A stretch of DNA of 64,000 nucleotides from Symbiodinium natans (lineage: Eukaryota; Sar; Dinophyceae; Suessiales; Symbiodiniaceae), in assembly GCA_905221605.1 (NCBI GenBank), contig CAJNDS010002612.1:91001-155000 (forward strand), read 5' to 3'. Made by a program: the position numbers and the translations under genes. The notes beneath the pieces are model-generated. The model saw only the letters and a list, made by a program, of their open reading frames with translations. It had not been told where the DNA came from and did not search any database. This document shows positions 23,599-35,207 of the stretch, piece after piece. Each line of letters starts with the position of its first letter. Positions within the stretch are counted from its first letter, which is position 1.

Positions 23599-23837
23599 GC
23601 TTTTGGAATCTTTTGGGACTACTGTTAGGATCTACAGGGTTTAGGGGTTTAGGGGTTTAGGGCTTTAAGGGCTTGTGGAAACCTTTTTACTTTTCTTAGT
23701 TGTCCAGTAACCTGGGAGTATTACCGGTTACCCTTTGGGATTATACGGGGAGTATACTACCCCAAAGGTTAAAGGCTACCTAGTATCTACTACTAGGTTT
23801 TTGGACTACTGTTACTGCAGCTTGGGATCTAGAGGGT

Positions 23838-23975
23838 TTAGGGGTTTAGGGGTTTAGGGGTTGAGGGGTTGAGGGGTTGAGGGGTTGAGGGGTTGAGGGG
23901 TTGAGGGGTTGAGGGGTTGAGGGGTTGAGGGGTTGACGGGTTGAGGGGTTTAGGGGTTTAGGGCCTTAGGGGTTT
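23838..23975 (+). repeat. GGGGTTGA tandem block
   Basis: About eleven copies of the 8-mer GGGGTTGA embedded in GGGGTTTA units; one unit carries a C. Confidence 0.9.
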
Positions 23976-24221
23976 GGGGTTTAGGGGGGGTTTAGGGGTT
24001 TAGGGGTCTAGGGTTGAGGGTTTAGGGCATTTGGGCTTTTGGAGCGTATAGGGTTCAGGGTTGAGGGCTGAGGGCTGCGGTTCTGGGGTTTGGGGCTGGG
24101 TGTTGGGCAAGTCTGCTACCTGGACTGGTGAATGGCTAGCAGGGTGCGGCGCAAAGTGACTCATACCATGCTTCCCTAATCTGTAAGGGTAGATTCCCCT
24201 AGTATGGGCCCTTAAAAGGGT

Positions 24222-24372
24222 ACCTGAAGAAGGTGATTCAAGCATATATAAGGTCGCATGAACTTGTTCTGCCCACCTGCCGCCCGCCCTGACATCCACA
24301 AGGTGGGATGCAGGGTAGGGGGACAACGCACCGGGGCAACCGGCTCTTAAGGGCTACAGCTTGGCTTCAGCA
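24222..24372. repeat. 151-bp direct repeat, copy 1
   Basis: Appears identical, base for base, to 24917-25067, with 544 bp between the copies. Starts ACCTGAAGAAGG and ends TTGGCTTCAGCA. No TG...CA ends or tRNA-like primer site are evident, so an LTR pair is only one explanation. Confidence 0.9.
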
Positions 24373-24916
24373 CCCCCCTCGGCCTGCCATCCGCCAGGAG
24401 GCTGGGCGCTCTTCACAAGCTGTCCATCCCTTCCGGGAGGCGAGCATCTGTACCAACACATGCTGTAGCATGGCATTGCGCTCTGGCACTGCTCCCCCCT
24501 GTCCCCGGCAGTGGGCCGGCTACGCAAACTCTGCCCAAGATCCGCCGTCCACCCGGGCGTTAACCCAAGCATCTGGCATCACTCAAACGAGAGCGCGCCC
24601 GTACACTACACTGCGCCAAGGAACGCTTACACGCCTGAAGACGATTTCTGCCTTTCGGCTACCTCACCTTCCTTCGCCAGGGCAGCCTTCCCTTACAACC
24701 AATGTCCCGTGTCTCCTGGAAAACGGTGCCGTCGCCATCGCAGCCCCCCTCCATCCTCCAGGCCCATCGCAGCAACATTGCAATTGCGGTGGCATGCTGG
24801 TCTGACGAAGTCCTCCAAGCAGTAAAGCATGTTCTGGCATTGTATAGCGGAAGCGCATCTTTGCAGCGCATAGCTTTTTCACACGCGTGTTCGTGCTTAG
24901 GCCATTGGGCGTCATA

Positions 24917-25067
24917 ACCTGAAGAAGGTGATTCAAGCATATATAAGGTCGCATGAACTTGTTCTGCCCACCTGCCGCCCGCCCTGACATCCACAAGGTG
25001 GGATGCAGGGTAGGGGGACAACGCACCGGGGCAACCGGCTCTTAAGGGCTACAGCTTGGCTTCAGCA
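24917..25067. repeat. 151-bp direct repeat, copy 2
   Basis: Second copy of the repeat at 24222-24372; see there. It is followed by a stretch shared with other dispersed repeats (GTACCCCTTA, CAGAACCCTTT). Confidence 0.9.
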
Positions 25068-25202
25068 GTACCCCTTATGTACCCCTTATCAGAACCCTTT
25101 AAAGGAGGACAAATTACGGGCCCATACATCAGAACCCTTTAGGGGAGGTTAGGGACCATATCAAGGGCCCCATGAAACTATTTTCAGATAATCTGTAGAG
25201 CT

Positions 25203-27400
25203 TCAGGCGCCAGGGGATCCCTGCACGACCCCTGCCACTGGGTCCCGCACGCCCACGTCGCCTGCCTGGGCGGGGGCCTCCAGTGCAGTCGTCAGCTCCT
25301 GTCGACAGGGACCCTAAACCCTAAACCCTAAACGGTTTAGGCTTCAGGGGGTGCAGGGTGTCAGCAATTCAGCGATTCATGTTCTGATGCTGGTAGGGTC
25401 TCTCACCTGTAGCTCTCACGACCAAGTGACTAAGTTGCATGTGTCCAGAAGACAATCTTGTGCCAACTGGAGTCTTCGGCTTTGGGGTTCAGGGCTGTGG
25501 GGTTTACCTAGGGCGAAGGCATTCAGGGTTCAGAGCCCCAAGCACACGTACACCCTCGACCCTGCACTTAAACCCCAAACCTGAAACCTGACCGTTGAAG
25601 ACACGACGAACCGCTTAGATCCCAAGTTCTGAAGCCCGGAACGCGGAAAACCCCAACGCGCAACCCGAAGCCCTAAACCCTAGAGCTCCAAACCCTAAAC
25701 CCTAAACGCAAAAACCCAAACCCTCAACTCTAAATCCATAAACGTCAAAACCCGTCGGTCGGTTGTAAGGCTTCCCACTCCCAAACTTGGCACCTTGTAG
25801 TAGTAGAGGCAGATGCCCACCGCCACCGTGGTGAAGGCAACTTAGAGACAGAAGGCTTCCTAGGGATTAGGGATTAGGGATTAGGGATTAGGGTTTAGGG
25901 TTTAGGGTTTTAGGGTTGGGGTTAGGGTCCGCCGACCCTGGGGGGGGTAGGGGCAAGGGGGGTAGGGGGGGGTTGTAGGGGAAGGGGGAGAGTGGTAAGG
26001 GTTCTACAATGCTCTTACGCAACCCTAAAGCTATCCTTCGCAATGCCCCTAAAACTCTAATACCCCAAACCCTAAATGCCCCAAATGCCCTACATTCCCT
26101 CAACACCCGCCACCCGAGCCTCAGAAAGAAATGATCATGAGATCCTCTACTACTCCCAAAATCAAGCGAAAAACGCCCTATTTGGGCCTGAGTTTGGGCG
26201 ACGCCAAACCCTAAACCCCAAGCCCTAAACCCCAAACCCTAAACCCCAAACCCCAAACCCCAAACCCCAAACCCCAAACCCCAAACCCCAAACGGCAAGG
26301 GTGGCGTGGTGGAGGGTCCCGGAATTTGAGCCCCTAAACCCTAAACCCTAAACCCTAAACCCTAAACCCTAAACCCTAAGCCCCACACGCGCTCGCAAGA
26401 CGCCGTCGCGCAGCTCCGAGAGGTGATCCTGCGTGGGCTTAGATGCTTTAGGGTTTTTATGGGTTTTGGAGTTTAGGGTTTGGGGTTTGGGGTTTAGGGT
26501 TTAGGGTTTAGGGTTTAGGGTTTAGGGTGTAGGGTTTAGGGTTTATTTAGGGTTTAGGTTTGGGGTTTGGGGTTTGGGGTTTGGGGTTTGGGGTTTGGGT
26601 TTTGGGGTTTGGGGTTTAGGGTTTGGAGTTTGGGGTTTGGGGTTTAGGGTTTAGGGCTTTAGGGTTTGGGGTTTAGGGTTTAGGGTTTAGGGCTTCGATG
26701 GTTGAGGGTCTATGGTAGTGCGTTAACGGTTTAGGCCCATGATTTGTGAGCTCATAAATGCTTATAGGGTAAGCAGGGCTTGTAGAGTTCATAGGGTTTC
26801 TAAGATTTATAGGGTTGAGGAGGCGAGAACGGAGGTAGAACTTGAACAACATGCCCTGACACGCACAGCGTCGTCTTGAGGAGTCGATGGATGGGCTACC
26901 GTAAACCTCTACACTCTAAACCCAAAAACCCTAAGCCCCAAAAGCTAATCACTCCCACACCATGAGGCGCCCCACAGAAACCATCTGTAATAACAACTGA
27001 ACATTTTGGGGCGGAGAGTGGGAAAAAAAACGATTGCAGAACACGGGTTTGGGTTTAGGAGGGTTTCTTAAACCTTGGGTCTTCCTTCCTTGGACTCCCT
27101 ATAGGCACTTCTCCTATGGCAGCACAAGTTGGATCCTAAGGTTCGGTGTTCAGGGCGTTTATGGCAACCCCATGACCCTAAATCATCAATGAACCCCGAA
27201 ACCCTAAACCCCTACACCCCTAAGACCCTACACCCCTACACCCTACATCCCTGAACCCCTAAACCCCTAAACCCCACAACCCCTAAAACTCCAACCTAAA
27301 ACCCTAACACCTAACCCTAAACAAACCCTGAAGGCCGCGAGCTGGGTGCCGTCAAGGGCTTCGTGCTCCGGTCTTTTCGAGCGCCCGCGCCATCACTCAT
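25203..27400 (-). CDS. Small single-TM protein, complete four-exon gene (75 aa)
   Basis: Function unknown. Exons: 27350-27400 (start, MSDGAGARKDRSTKPLT), 26395-26428 (DHLSELRDGVL), 25794-25840 (membrane helix LAFTTVAVGICLYYYK) and 25203-25298 (ELTTALEAPAQ to a TGA stop). The phases agree and give 75 codons plus stop. Donors are GC, GA and GT; acceptors end in AG. The product has a short basic N-terminal tail, one membrane span and an acidic-neutral C-terminal tail, as in small subunits of organelle membrane complexes, but I cannot assign a family. For exon 2 a GC donor two bases further on (26393) would change the frame, so that junction is the weak point. About 2.2 kb of DNA encodes 228 nt. 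The introns carry TTTAGGG/TTTGGGG and CCCTAAA/CCCCAAA arrays and, in 24-25 kb just downstream, a repeat pair. Confidence 0.6.
26200..26695. repeat. CCCCAAA, CCCTAAA, then TTTAGGG/TTTGGGG blocks
   Basis: CCCCAAA units at 26230-26293, CCCTAAA at 26335-26380, exon 26395-26428, then TTTAGGG and TTTGGGG units at 26470-26695. A clear example of the exon-between-arrays plan. Confidence 0.9.
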
Positions 27401-27834
27401 TGGCCTCGGCGGGTCTTGGGAAGTTGATAGGGGGGCCTTGCCGGGCTTGCAGGTTTCTGTCGGTTTAGGGTTTTAGGGTAGGAGGGTTGAGGGTTTTGGT
27501 AGAGCTATTATTGATTCGGGGCTTGGCGTTGTGTGGCGCTTAACTGGGTCGGCGCATACGGACTGCATTTTCACGCTGCAAAGGCACCGGAGTCCGACCG
27601 AACGTCTGACTTGACCACCTTTCGGCACGAGACTTCGAGAACCTGATACGAAAGCGCGCATGAACAGCCGGAAGAGCCCTTTGATGTGGTGATGTTGGCG
27701 ATGCATCAGCAAGGTCTCTGCACTCCCAGTGCAAGTCAGTGGGTCTTTCTTTCCGTCGCAGAGTCAAGGAATAGCATATCCAGCCCTCCCAAAGCACTTT
27801 GCACTGTGCACAATCGAGGCAGCACATGACAAGA

Positions 27835-29335
27835 TCAACTTTGAAACTCGACCCACCTTGCTTTGTTGGGATTCGTGTTGGCATGATGCATGATCTGAAA
27901 CACATTCAAGTTGTATGTCCTCCTCCATGGCAGTCCCTCTTGCTGTGCATACTCGCGCATTGCCTTCGAAACGGTCTTTGGGTCGTTTGCTTCTGCGGAC
28001 AGGAAGCCAAGTCGTTGGAGGAGCTGGCGCACTTCAAGGTCTTGAGCTGGCACCTGCCACTGGCCATTCGTGAAGTGGGATAAAAGCGCAGCCCTTAGCT
28101 TCTCATCAACGTCCGCCAGCTTGTCCATTGGCACAGGTAACATCTCAAGCTTGCGAAGCATGTGCTTGTTCGCCGGTCTGTTGACAAAAGCCAGCATGGC
28201 CTCTGTCACGTCCGAGTTGAAGTTGCTATCCAAATAGCCAAGCTTCCCGAGCGCTTGCACGGTGAGCTTTTCCGAATCACGGAGCATTAAAGGTCCACCC
28301 CCACGAAGAATTGCCCACGCACGCATGCAGCTGTGATTGCGGCGGGCCTTCTTTTTCGAGCCCGACTGCGAAGTTCTTGGAACCAAAAAAGCTAAATCAA
28401 AATTGTACTTCTTGAACTGAGAGAAGCACCTGGACGTGGCAATAACCTCAGATACATCTTTCAGACCACAGCTCTGCGGGAAAACTGTAAGATCTCAAGG
28501 AATTTTCGAACCAGAATTTCGCAGCGGATTGGATGAAGTATCCGCTGTCTTGGCGGTAATCCAAATCAGACATGAACTGCATAAATGCTTCGGCCCTCCG
28601 CTCGGCGACATCCTCTGGTGCGCCAGGAACCTCCAGGTGCGTCTCCCTGACGCTTCCACTGCCATCAGCATGCAAAATTGCTTGCACGCCGATAAAACCT
28701 TCATGCTCCTTTGGCAATACAGCTACGCTCACACCAATGTCCTCGTACCTGGAAAGAACCGTCCGTCTGTGGGTCTCAGCAAGGACAATGGCTTGCCTTC
28801 CGTGCGCCAGTGTGCTTTGCATGATGTCCATGTAGCCGGTATCCCCAGTTAGTAGCGCGATGCAATCCACTTCTGTGGCAGCCCACAAGTCCTGAACAGC
28901 CAAAGTAATTGCCTCGTCAACTTCTTCTCCTGACAGACGTCCTGTTTGTTGCTTGTCAACAGGCTGGTAGCCAATCCCTGATTCCCGCATGAACTCCAGC
29001 CACTTCTTGTTCTGCTGCCGTCCTTCCGGTGCAAAGATGGTTGTGTTCACCACATGGCCAGAGTCTTCCAACAATCTGATGGCGACCCGTGTAGCTTGAA
29101 TGCTGAACGTGTCAGCATCAACAAGCAATTCGGTTTGTTGCCCGGCCGGTCGGGAGCCTCTGTGAGTCCGACGCCGTCTTCGACGGTCAAGGGGTGCCTT
29201 GCACGTGTCGCAACCATACCTAGTCCTCACTCTGTGGGGAGTCTTCATTTGGCTCTTAAGGACAAATGGGGATGCCAACAAAACTGGAATCTTACTCTCC
29301 ATTTGGGGTTTTGACAATTTTTGACAATTTCCCAT
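27835..29335 (-). CDS. NYN-domain (PIN-like) putative RNase, intron-poor, with a +1 frameshift
   Basis: The first frame runs 29335-28448. After a basic region (RRRRRRTHRGSRPAG) it has the NYN pattern: ELLVDADTFSIQ, then an acidic position in SGEEVDEAITLAVQDL, then IALLTGDTGYMDIM and GRQAIVLAE. NYN domains are metal-dependent nucleases or RNA-binding folds. The second frame is open from 28494 to 27835 and continues as VFPQSCGLKDVSEV, then KKYNFDLAFLVPRTS, and a helical C-terminal part to LNVFQIMHHANTNP. Both frames are open between 28448 and 28494, so a single extra base there would explain the break: sequencing error, programmed shift, tiny intron or decay. TRYGCDTCKAPL near the N terminus resembles a zinc ribbon. 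No telomeric repeat interrupts this gene, unlike its neighbours, which may mean it came from a reverse-transcribed copy. Confidence 0.75.
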
Positions 29336-29573
29336 GGCACCTTATTGTCTTCCTACGACACGCACATGCTTGCTGGCCCCCACCTGGCACGCCGGCAGCG
29401 CCCGCATCAGGATGTAGCAAGCTGCTGGGATAAAAACCGCACTTCGTCTGGGGTCATTGAAGACCCGATCTGGGAGACAGCAGCATGCCCTTACTGGGTG
29501 GACAGGCACGCATTGAGGCATTGGGCCTTGCTGTGCCCGCTGCATGGCGGCACTGAAGCTGTTCATGTCTCAA

Positions 29574-29681
29574 GCTACTATTTGCCTAAGAACCCCCAAC
29601 AGATACAAATGCTCTACCTTATACGGGCAATATAGGGATGATTATTCGTCAGTTTGTTGGGGTTCTCAAGCAAATAGTAGC
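29574..29681. mobile_element. MITE-like element, family A
   Basis: 108 bp with terminal inverted repeats GCTACTATTTGCCTAAGAAC and the inverse GTTCTCAAGCAAATAGTAGC. It lies upstream of the NYN gene. Confidence 0.8.
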
Positions 29682-29879
29682 AAGGGCGGCTACAGGCAGC
29701 TCACTTGAAACAAAACCTGTGACATACATTCGGGTCTACGGCTTGTGCTAGCATAGGTTGCAACATTGTAACCGCAGATCCGATGAGGACAGGCATCCGT
29801 TTTCCGCCGACGAACCCAGGAGGCATGAGCTGCCCGCATAGCAAAGGGGCAGACTCGCCGCCATCCCTATGCGGGTAGT

Positions 29880-30010
29880 TCCATGGTCCCTTACTATGGA
29901 CCCTTAAACGGGACCCCTTACATACCCCATACAAAATAAGGCATGCTTCAAAACCCTTTGAAGGAGGAGGTAACGGGGGATATTCAGGGCCCCTATAACT
30001 ACCCTTTTCC
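29880..30010. repeat. Dispersed repeat family D
   Basis: Contains GGACCCTTAAACGGGACCCC, then AAAACCCTTTGAAGGAGG and GGGCCCCTATAACTAC. Related sequence occurs at about 25068-25185 (CAGAACCCTTTAAAGGAGG), 41635-41815 (CAGAACCCTTTACACAAAGG) and, in part, 24195-24221. Confidence 0.55.
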
Positions 30011-30204
30011 TGCCTCATGCTATTGACCTACCAGGTCACCATGGGCTTGTGTTATGCGCCTTGGCAACCATGAAGGCGGGACCATCGTGACACGGAAATT
30101 GCGCTAATCTCGGGCAGTATAGAACCATAAACTTGCAACCCTAAACCCTGAACCGTTACCCTTCTGTAGCAAGTTTACGAAGTAGGGGACCCCCCAGCAT
30201 AGAT

Positions 30205-30285
30205 CCAATCAGTAGGATGCCCTTGGAAAAAGGCCCAATAAGGTATCCCTAATTTTTGAAACCCCCATATTGGGGATGCAGGTTT
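30205..30285. repeat. Dispersed repeat family E
   Basis: AGTAGGATGCCCTTGGAAAA, CAATAAGGTATCCCTAATTT and GAAACCCCCATA recur with small changes at 58655-58725 (AGTAGGATGCCCTTAGAATG and following). Confidence 0.7.
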
Positions 30286-30498
30286 TCCTGGTGGGAATCA
30301 GGGCAGGTTAAGGGGATGATAGTGGCTGTTCTTGCAGTGAACCGTCTGATTAGACCCTACACAACAGCCCCTACAAAATTGAAATCCACCCTGAGCCTCC
30401 TCCAACCCTAAACCCTATAAACCCTAAACCCTAAACCCTACAAACCTACACCGAGCCCCCGCAACCTCCTCCCACGCCCTGAACCTCCACCCGCGCCT

Positions 30499-33400
30499 CT
30501 ACGCCTTCCGCTTCTTCGGCGACGCTGCCGGGCGCTTCATTTTGGCCTGCGGGGTTCAGGGTTTAGGGTTTAGGGTTTAGGGCTTGGGGTTTAGGGTTTA
30601 GGGCTTAGGGCTTGGGGTTTAGGGTTTAGGGTTTAGGGCTTAGGGCTTAGGGCTTAGGGTTTAGCACTCTGGATCTCGAGCTTCTGGCACACGTAGAAAC
30701 TGCATGATGACCTTGAGCCTTTTGGGGTAGGGTTTAGGGTTTAGGGTGTAGGGTTTAGGGTGAGGGTGTAGGGTGTAGGGTTTAGGGCTTATGATTGTTT
30801 ACTGTTTAGGGCCCTACCAACCCTTACATATGTATGACACTCACATACATACCTGGTATAGAACAGGAAATTTATAGGGGAGAGAGGTGCCTTGTACACA
30901 ACGCCTGGAGTTGCCTAAGACCTTACTGAGCTAAACCCTAACCCTAAACCCTATACCCTATACCCTAAACCCTAAACCCTAAACCCTAAACCAGTTAAGT
31001 TGGAGAATCTGTATAAACCCTGAGGGTGGACCGGTATGCGCCTTCGCCTGCAACGAGCGTAGCTGCTCCCGCGGCATGGCGTAGGCGCCGGAGCCTACTT
31101 CCGGCTGGTGGTTTGGTTTAGGGTTTAGGGTTTAGGGTTTAGGGTTTAGGGTTTAGGGTTTAGGGTTTAGGGCTTAGGGCTTAGGGCTTAGGGCTTAGGG
31201 CTTAGGGCTTAGGGCTTGGGGCTTAGGGTTTAGGGTTTAGGGTTTAGGGTTTAGGGTTTAGGGTTTAGGGTTTAGGGTTTAGGGTTTAGGCTTTAGGCTT
31301 TAGGGTTTAGGCTTTAGGCTTTAGGGTTTAGGCTTTAGGGTTTAGGGTTTAGGGTTTAGGGTTTAGGGTTTAGGGTTTAGGGCGGTTAGGGTGTAGGGTT
31401 TGGGGTTTAGGGTTTAGGGTTGAAGGTTGAGGGTTGCGGGTTGAGGGTCGAGGGTCGAGGGTTGAGGGTTGAGGGTTCCTAGTAGGGAACGAGGAACTTA
31501 GGGCCCTATGTACTCCCTTGAAGGGTATATATCGGGCCCCTCATCTCCTAATTACTGAGAATTCGGGGGACTTTGAATAGGTCAGGTCCCTCCTTCTTTG
31601 GCCGGGTTCAGGCTTCGACTTTTGTTAAATTCAGGCTTAGCGATTTCGGGTTATATAGGGTTTTGGTCTATTATCCAAGTTCTTGGGTCGTGTTTATGCC
31701 GGGTGCGCTCCTTCAGAAGTTAAGAAACTCCACGGAACAAGTTCTTTCGCAACTCTCGCCCAGCAAAAAGATCTCATCTCCAGTGCAATGTCATTTCAAG
31801 GGTTCAAGAGGTTTAGAGAACCCTAAACCCTAAACCCTAAACCCTAAACCCTAAACCCTAAACCCTAAACCCTAAATTTGGGGGTCGAGGGGATCTGAAG
31901 GCGCAGAAGGAAGGCATGCCAAGAAACAAGCTGTGGTCAGATGAACCACAGAAAACAAGAACCCAAGCCCTAAAACAACCCAAGAACCTTGAACCCTAAA
32001 CCCTAAGCCCTAAACCCTAAACCCTAAACCCCTAAACCCTAAACCCTAAACCCTAAACCCTAAACCCCTAAACCCCTAAACCCCTAGACCCCTAAACCCC
32101 TAGACTACTAAACCCCTAAACCACTAAGCAGCCCTACGAAAGGAGCCTTTGAGGATGGCTTTGCTCCGCTCGCGGAGATCCTGCCCAGGAGCCCCTTCAG
32201 GAACATGGGTTCTTAGGGTGTAGGGTGTAGGGTTTAGGGTTTAGGGTTTAGGGTTTAGGGTTTAGGGTTTAGGGTTTAGGGTTTAGGGTTTAGGGTTTAG
32301 GGTTTAGAGGGTGTCGTGAGGACTTACTAGGGGCGGTTTAAGGCTTCTGAGAGCTTCTAAGGCCTTTTCGGGGGGGTCTTGGGGGCTTTTCAGGATTTTC
32401 AGGGCTCTTGGGGGCTTAGGGCTTGCTAAGGGCTTTTAGGGCTTTTTGCGGGCTTCTTCTTCTTCGGGCTTTCGCTTTTGGGGGTTTGTAGGTTTGTGAG
32501 GGTTTATAGGGTACAGGGCCCAGGTCTGGCGTTTTGGGCCTCAGGGTGGCTTCAGGCGCAATCACCTCTTCAGGTTTCAGAGCGATTTACCGCCTCTTTG
32601 GGTGATTGAAAAACCTTTTTGAAATGCTTGAAGACCTCAACCCTAAAGGCCGAAACCCCTAAACACCTCAACAACAAGACTAAACCACCCAGCGAACCTT
32701 GAAAATCCTAAATCTCTTCAACCCTACCACTCTAAAAGCAGCCTCCGAAATCTGAGCCAAAACAAGGCCTTGAAGGGCCTGAAAGGCCTCAGCCCCCCCC
32801 CCCCCCTTCGCACACCCCAACCAAAAAAAACAAGCTTCAACAAACTCCTAACTTCCGGAACACAAGGCCCAAAAGCCCTCCGCCCCCTCCCCCTCCCCAG
32901 ACCAGAAAGAAAAAAACAAAAGCTGAAAAGACAAAAGATACAGGAACAAACTTGGGATTTTCCTCCTTAAACTAACGGTCCTTAATCGGGATTAGAGTGC
33001 CTCCTATTATAATCCGTTTAGGGGCTGCTAGTACAAGGGGGAACATCCCAAGAACAAGCCTGCAAAACGCCCTAGCCCTAAACCCTAAACCCTAAACCCT
33101 CAACCCTAAACCCTCAACCCTAAACCCCTAAACCCCTAAACCCTAAACCCTAAACCCTAAACCCTTCAAAAGGCCCTCAAACAAAGCCAACTCCGGCCCA
33201 GTGCCTCGGCTGTGAGCTCGTAGCCCCAGTGGAGCAGGGACTGGCGCACGGCCGGCGCCACCTGCGACCCAAAACCCTAAACCCTAAACCCTAGACCCTA
33301 GACCCTGAACCCTGAACCCTGAACCCTGAACCCTGAACCCTGAACCCTGAAACCTGAACCCTGAACCCTGAACCCTGAACCCTGAACCCTGAACCCTGAA

Positions 33401-35207
33401 CCCTGAACCCAACCCTAAACCCTAAACCCTACGTAAACCTGGGGTTGTTTAGGGGCGGGGCTTGCCTCATCTATATAGGGTGTCAGGGCTTCATGACTTT
33501 GGGGCTTCTTGATTTAGCCTTTACACCCCCTTAAAGCCCCCAAACCCATTCGAAAGACAATGCTCCAAAGAACGTGCAGGGACTCGACCCCCCAAAAACC
33601 CGAAGCAAATTTTATCAAATCCCAAACCCTAAACCCTGAACCCTAAACCCCAAACCCTACACCCCAAACCCTATACCCCAAACCCCAAACCCTAAACCCT
33701 AAAACCGCACGCAGTCAAGGTCCCGCCCCACCTTTGGATCATTGTATGGCTTGCCAGCTTTCAAGCCTCCGGAGATTCGGGGTTTAGGGTTTAGGGGTTA
33801 GGGTTGAGCACTGAGGGTCTAATGTTGCACTGGCTTTAGTTTATCCAGGGTCGACAATCACAAGTTTCGAAAGTTTATTCTGCGAACTGAGTTTGCTGGG
33901 GTAACTGGCGATTATCAAATATGTTTTTTCCGGACGTCTGTTTCTTTTAAAGGGTTTGTGTTTAGGGTTAAAGGCTTGCGCGAGAAGGCTTGAGGCCCTG
34001 CGCGCCTTGGGCTCCAGGAATTTTACAGAGCCAGAGCCCGGAGAATCCAGAAAGCTAAGCCCAGCCAGTTCCATGTAAAGCCTTATGGAAATTCATCATG
34101 AAACGAGGCCCCAAACAAAGTTTGTGATAGGTGGTCCACAGGCCAGCCCGACGCATTTTCGTAAATTTGTTGCGCCACCCGCAATAATACACATTTTCGT
34201 CTTCCGGGTGATTGTTGTTTTTTAAGGTTAGTGTTTAGGGTTAAGGGCTTAACTACGCAGTAAGGCTTGAGGCCCTGAGGGCCTTGGGCCCCAGGAATCT
34301 TAACGGCTGGAAGGTCCTAAAGGCTTGAGGCCCAGAGGGCGGTTACCCCCCCCACCCCCCCCCCCCCCCAAATTTGTTTGCGTTTATAATGGGCCCAAAT
34401 TTGTTGGGGGGGAGGGGGGGGGGGAGGGGGGCTACCTATTAAAAGCAGTGCAACCTTGGGGTTTAAGTGAGGGCATACCCTACGAGCCCAAAGAACACCC
34501 AAGAAAGCCCTGAGTTCCCAAACCCTAAACCCTAAACCCTAAACCCTAAACCCTAAACCCTGCCAAGGTGAGCCAAATCGACTGGGCGCCCCCGCACTTT
34601 GCCACCAAGTTCCCTTTCCACCGGCCTTTTTGCTGCGCTGGACTGGGGGTTCAAGGTTTAGGGCTTGGGATTTAGGGTTTAGGGTTCAGGGTTTAGGGTT
34701 CAGGGTTTAGGGCTTGGGGTTTAGAGTTTAGGGTTTAGGGCTGAGGGTTTAGGGCTTGGGGTTTAGGGTTTGGGGTTTAAGGTTTAGGGTTTAGGGTTTA
34801 GAGTTTAGGGTTTAGGGTCTTGGATGTGGGGGGTTTGAGGATTTTGGGTGTCGGGCTTTAGGCGTTTGAGACTGTAGGGTTCGTATTGCTTTTGGGATTC
34901 GCAGTTTGGGATTCGCAGTGGTGGTTGGGGGTAGAGGAGCAAGGGTAGCAGGGCTCACGCCTGTTGTGGATGAAGAGCATGACATTGGGGTTTAGGGCTT
35001 GGGGCCACAACTACACCCAAGCCCTAAACCCTAAGCCCTAAGCCCTAAGCCCTAAACCCTGAACCCTAAACCCTCAGCACCGAAGACCCTGAGAAAACTG
35101 CCCTGCCTGTTGGGCCGCAGACCTTGCTCCACCGCTTGATCTGGCGCTCGTCGTCGTCGCTGCGCCGGCCGAGGAAAAAGCGGCAGTACCACTGAAACCA
35201 TCCATAC
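30499..35207 (-). CDS. WYCRF..GRR/DD.RQI.RW domain protein with C-terminal basic NLS-like tail (5' end missing)
   Basis: Exons: 35107-35207 (GWFQWYCRFFLGRR and DDDERQIKRW), 34564-34625 (RWKGNLVAK), 33198-33261 (VAPAVRQSLLHWGYELTAE), 32147-32194, 31048-31094 (GAYAMPREQLRSLQ), 30670-30711 and 30499-30546 (AKMKRPAASPKKRKA, stop). Phases agree throughout; donors are five GC and one GA. The motif set (WYCRF, GRR, DD-RQI-RW, then P-VRQ-LLHW-YEL) is one I know from uncharacterised algal and dinoflagellate proteins; its biochemical role is not known to me. The end KRPAA-PKKRK looks like a bipartite nuclear localisation signal. For the last exon the alternative phase is also open and would remove this tail. 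A first exon must lie above 35207 and was not identified. Confidence 0.7.
31112..31390 (+). repeat. TTTAGGG array with GCTTAGG and GCTTTAGG sub-blocks
   Basis: The array begins about 18 bp from the acceptor of exon 31048-31094. Internal runs of GCTTAGG (about 31169-31215) and GCTTTAG show local spreading of variants. Confidence 0.9.
31475..31565. mobile_element. MITE-like element, family C (degraded)
   Basis: Left end GGTTCCTAGTAGGGAACGAG, weaker inverse right end, and the shared inner sequence GGGCCCTA. It follows a long TTTAGGG/GAGGGTT array. Confidence 0.55.
33270..33430 (-). repeat. AACCCTG variant block
   Basis: About 17 copies of AACCCTG (TTCAGGG on the other strand) between short CCCTAAA ends, next to exon 33198-33261. 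Confidence 0.9.
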
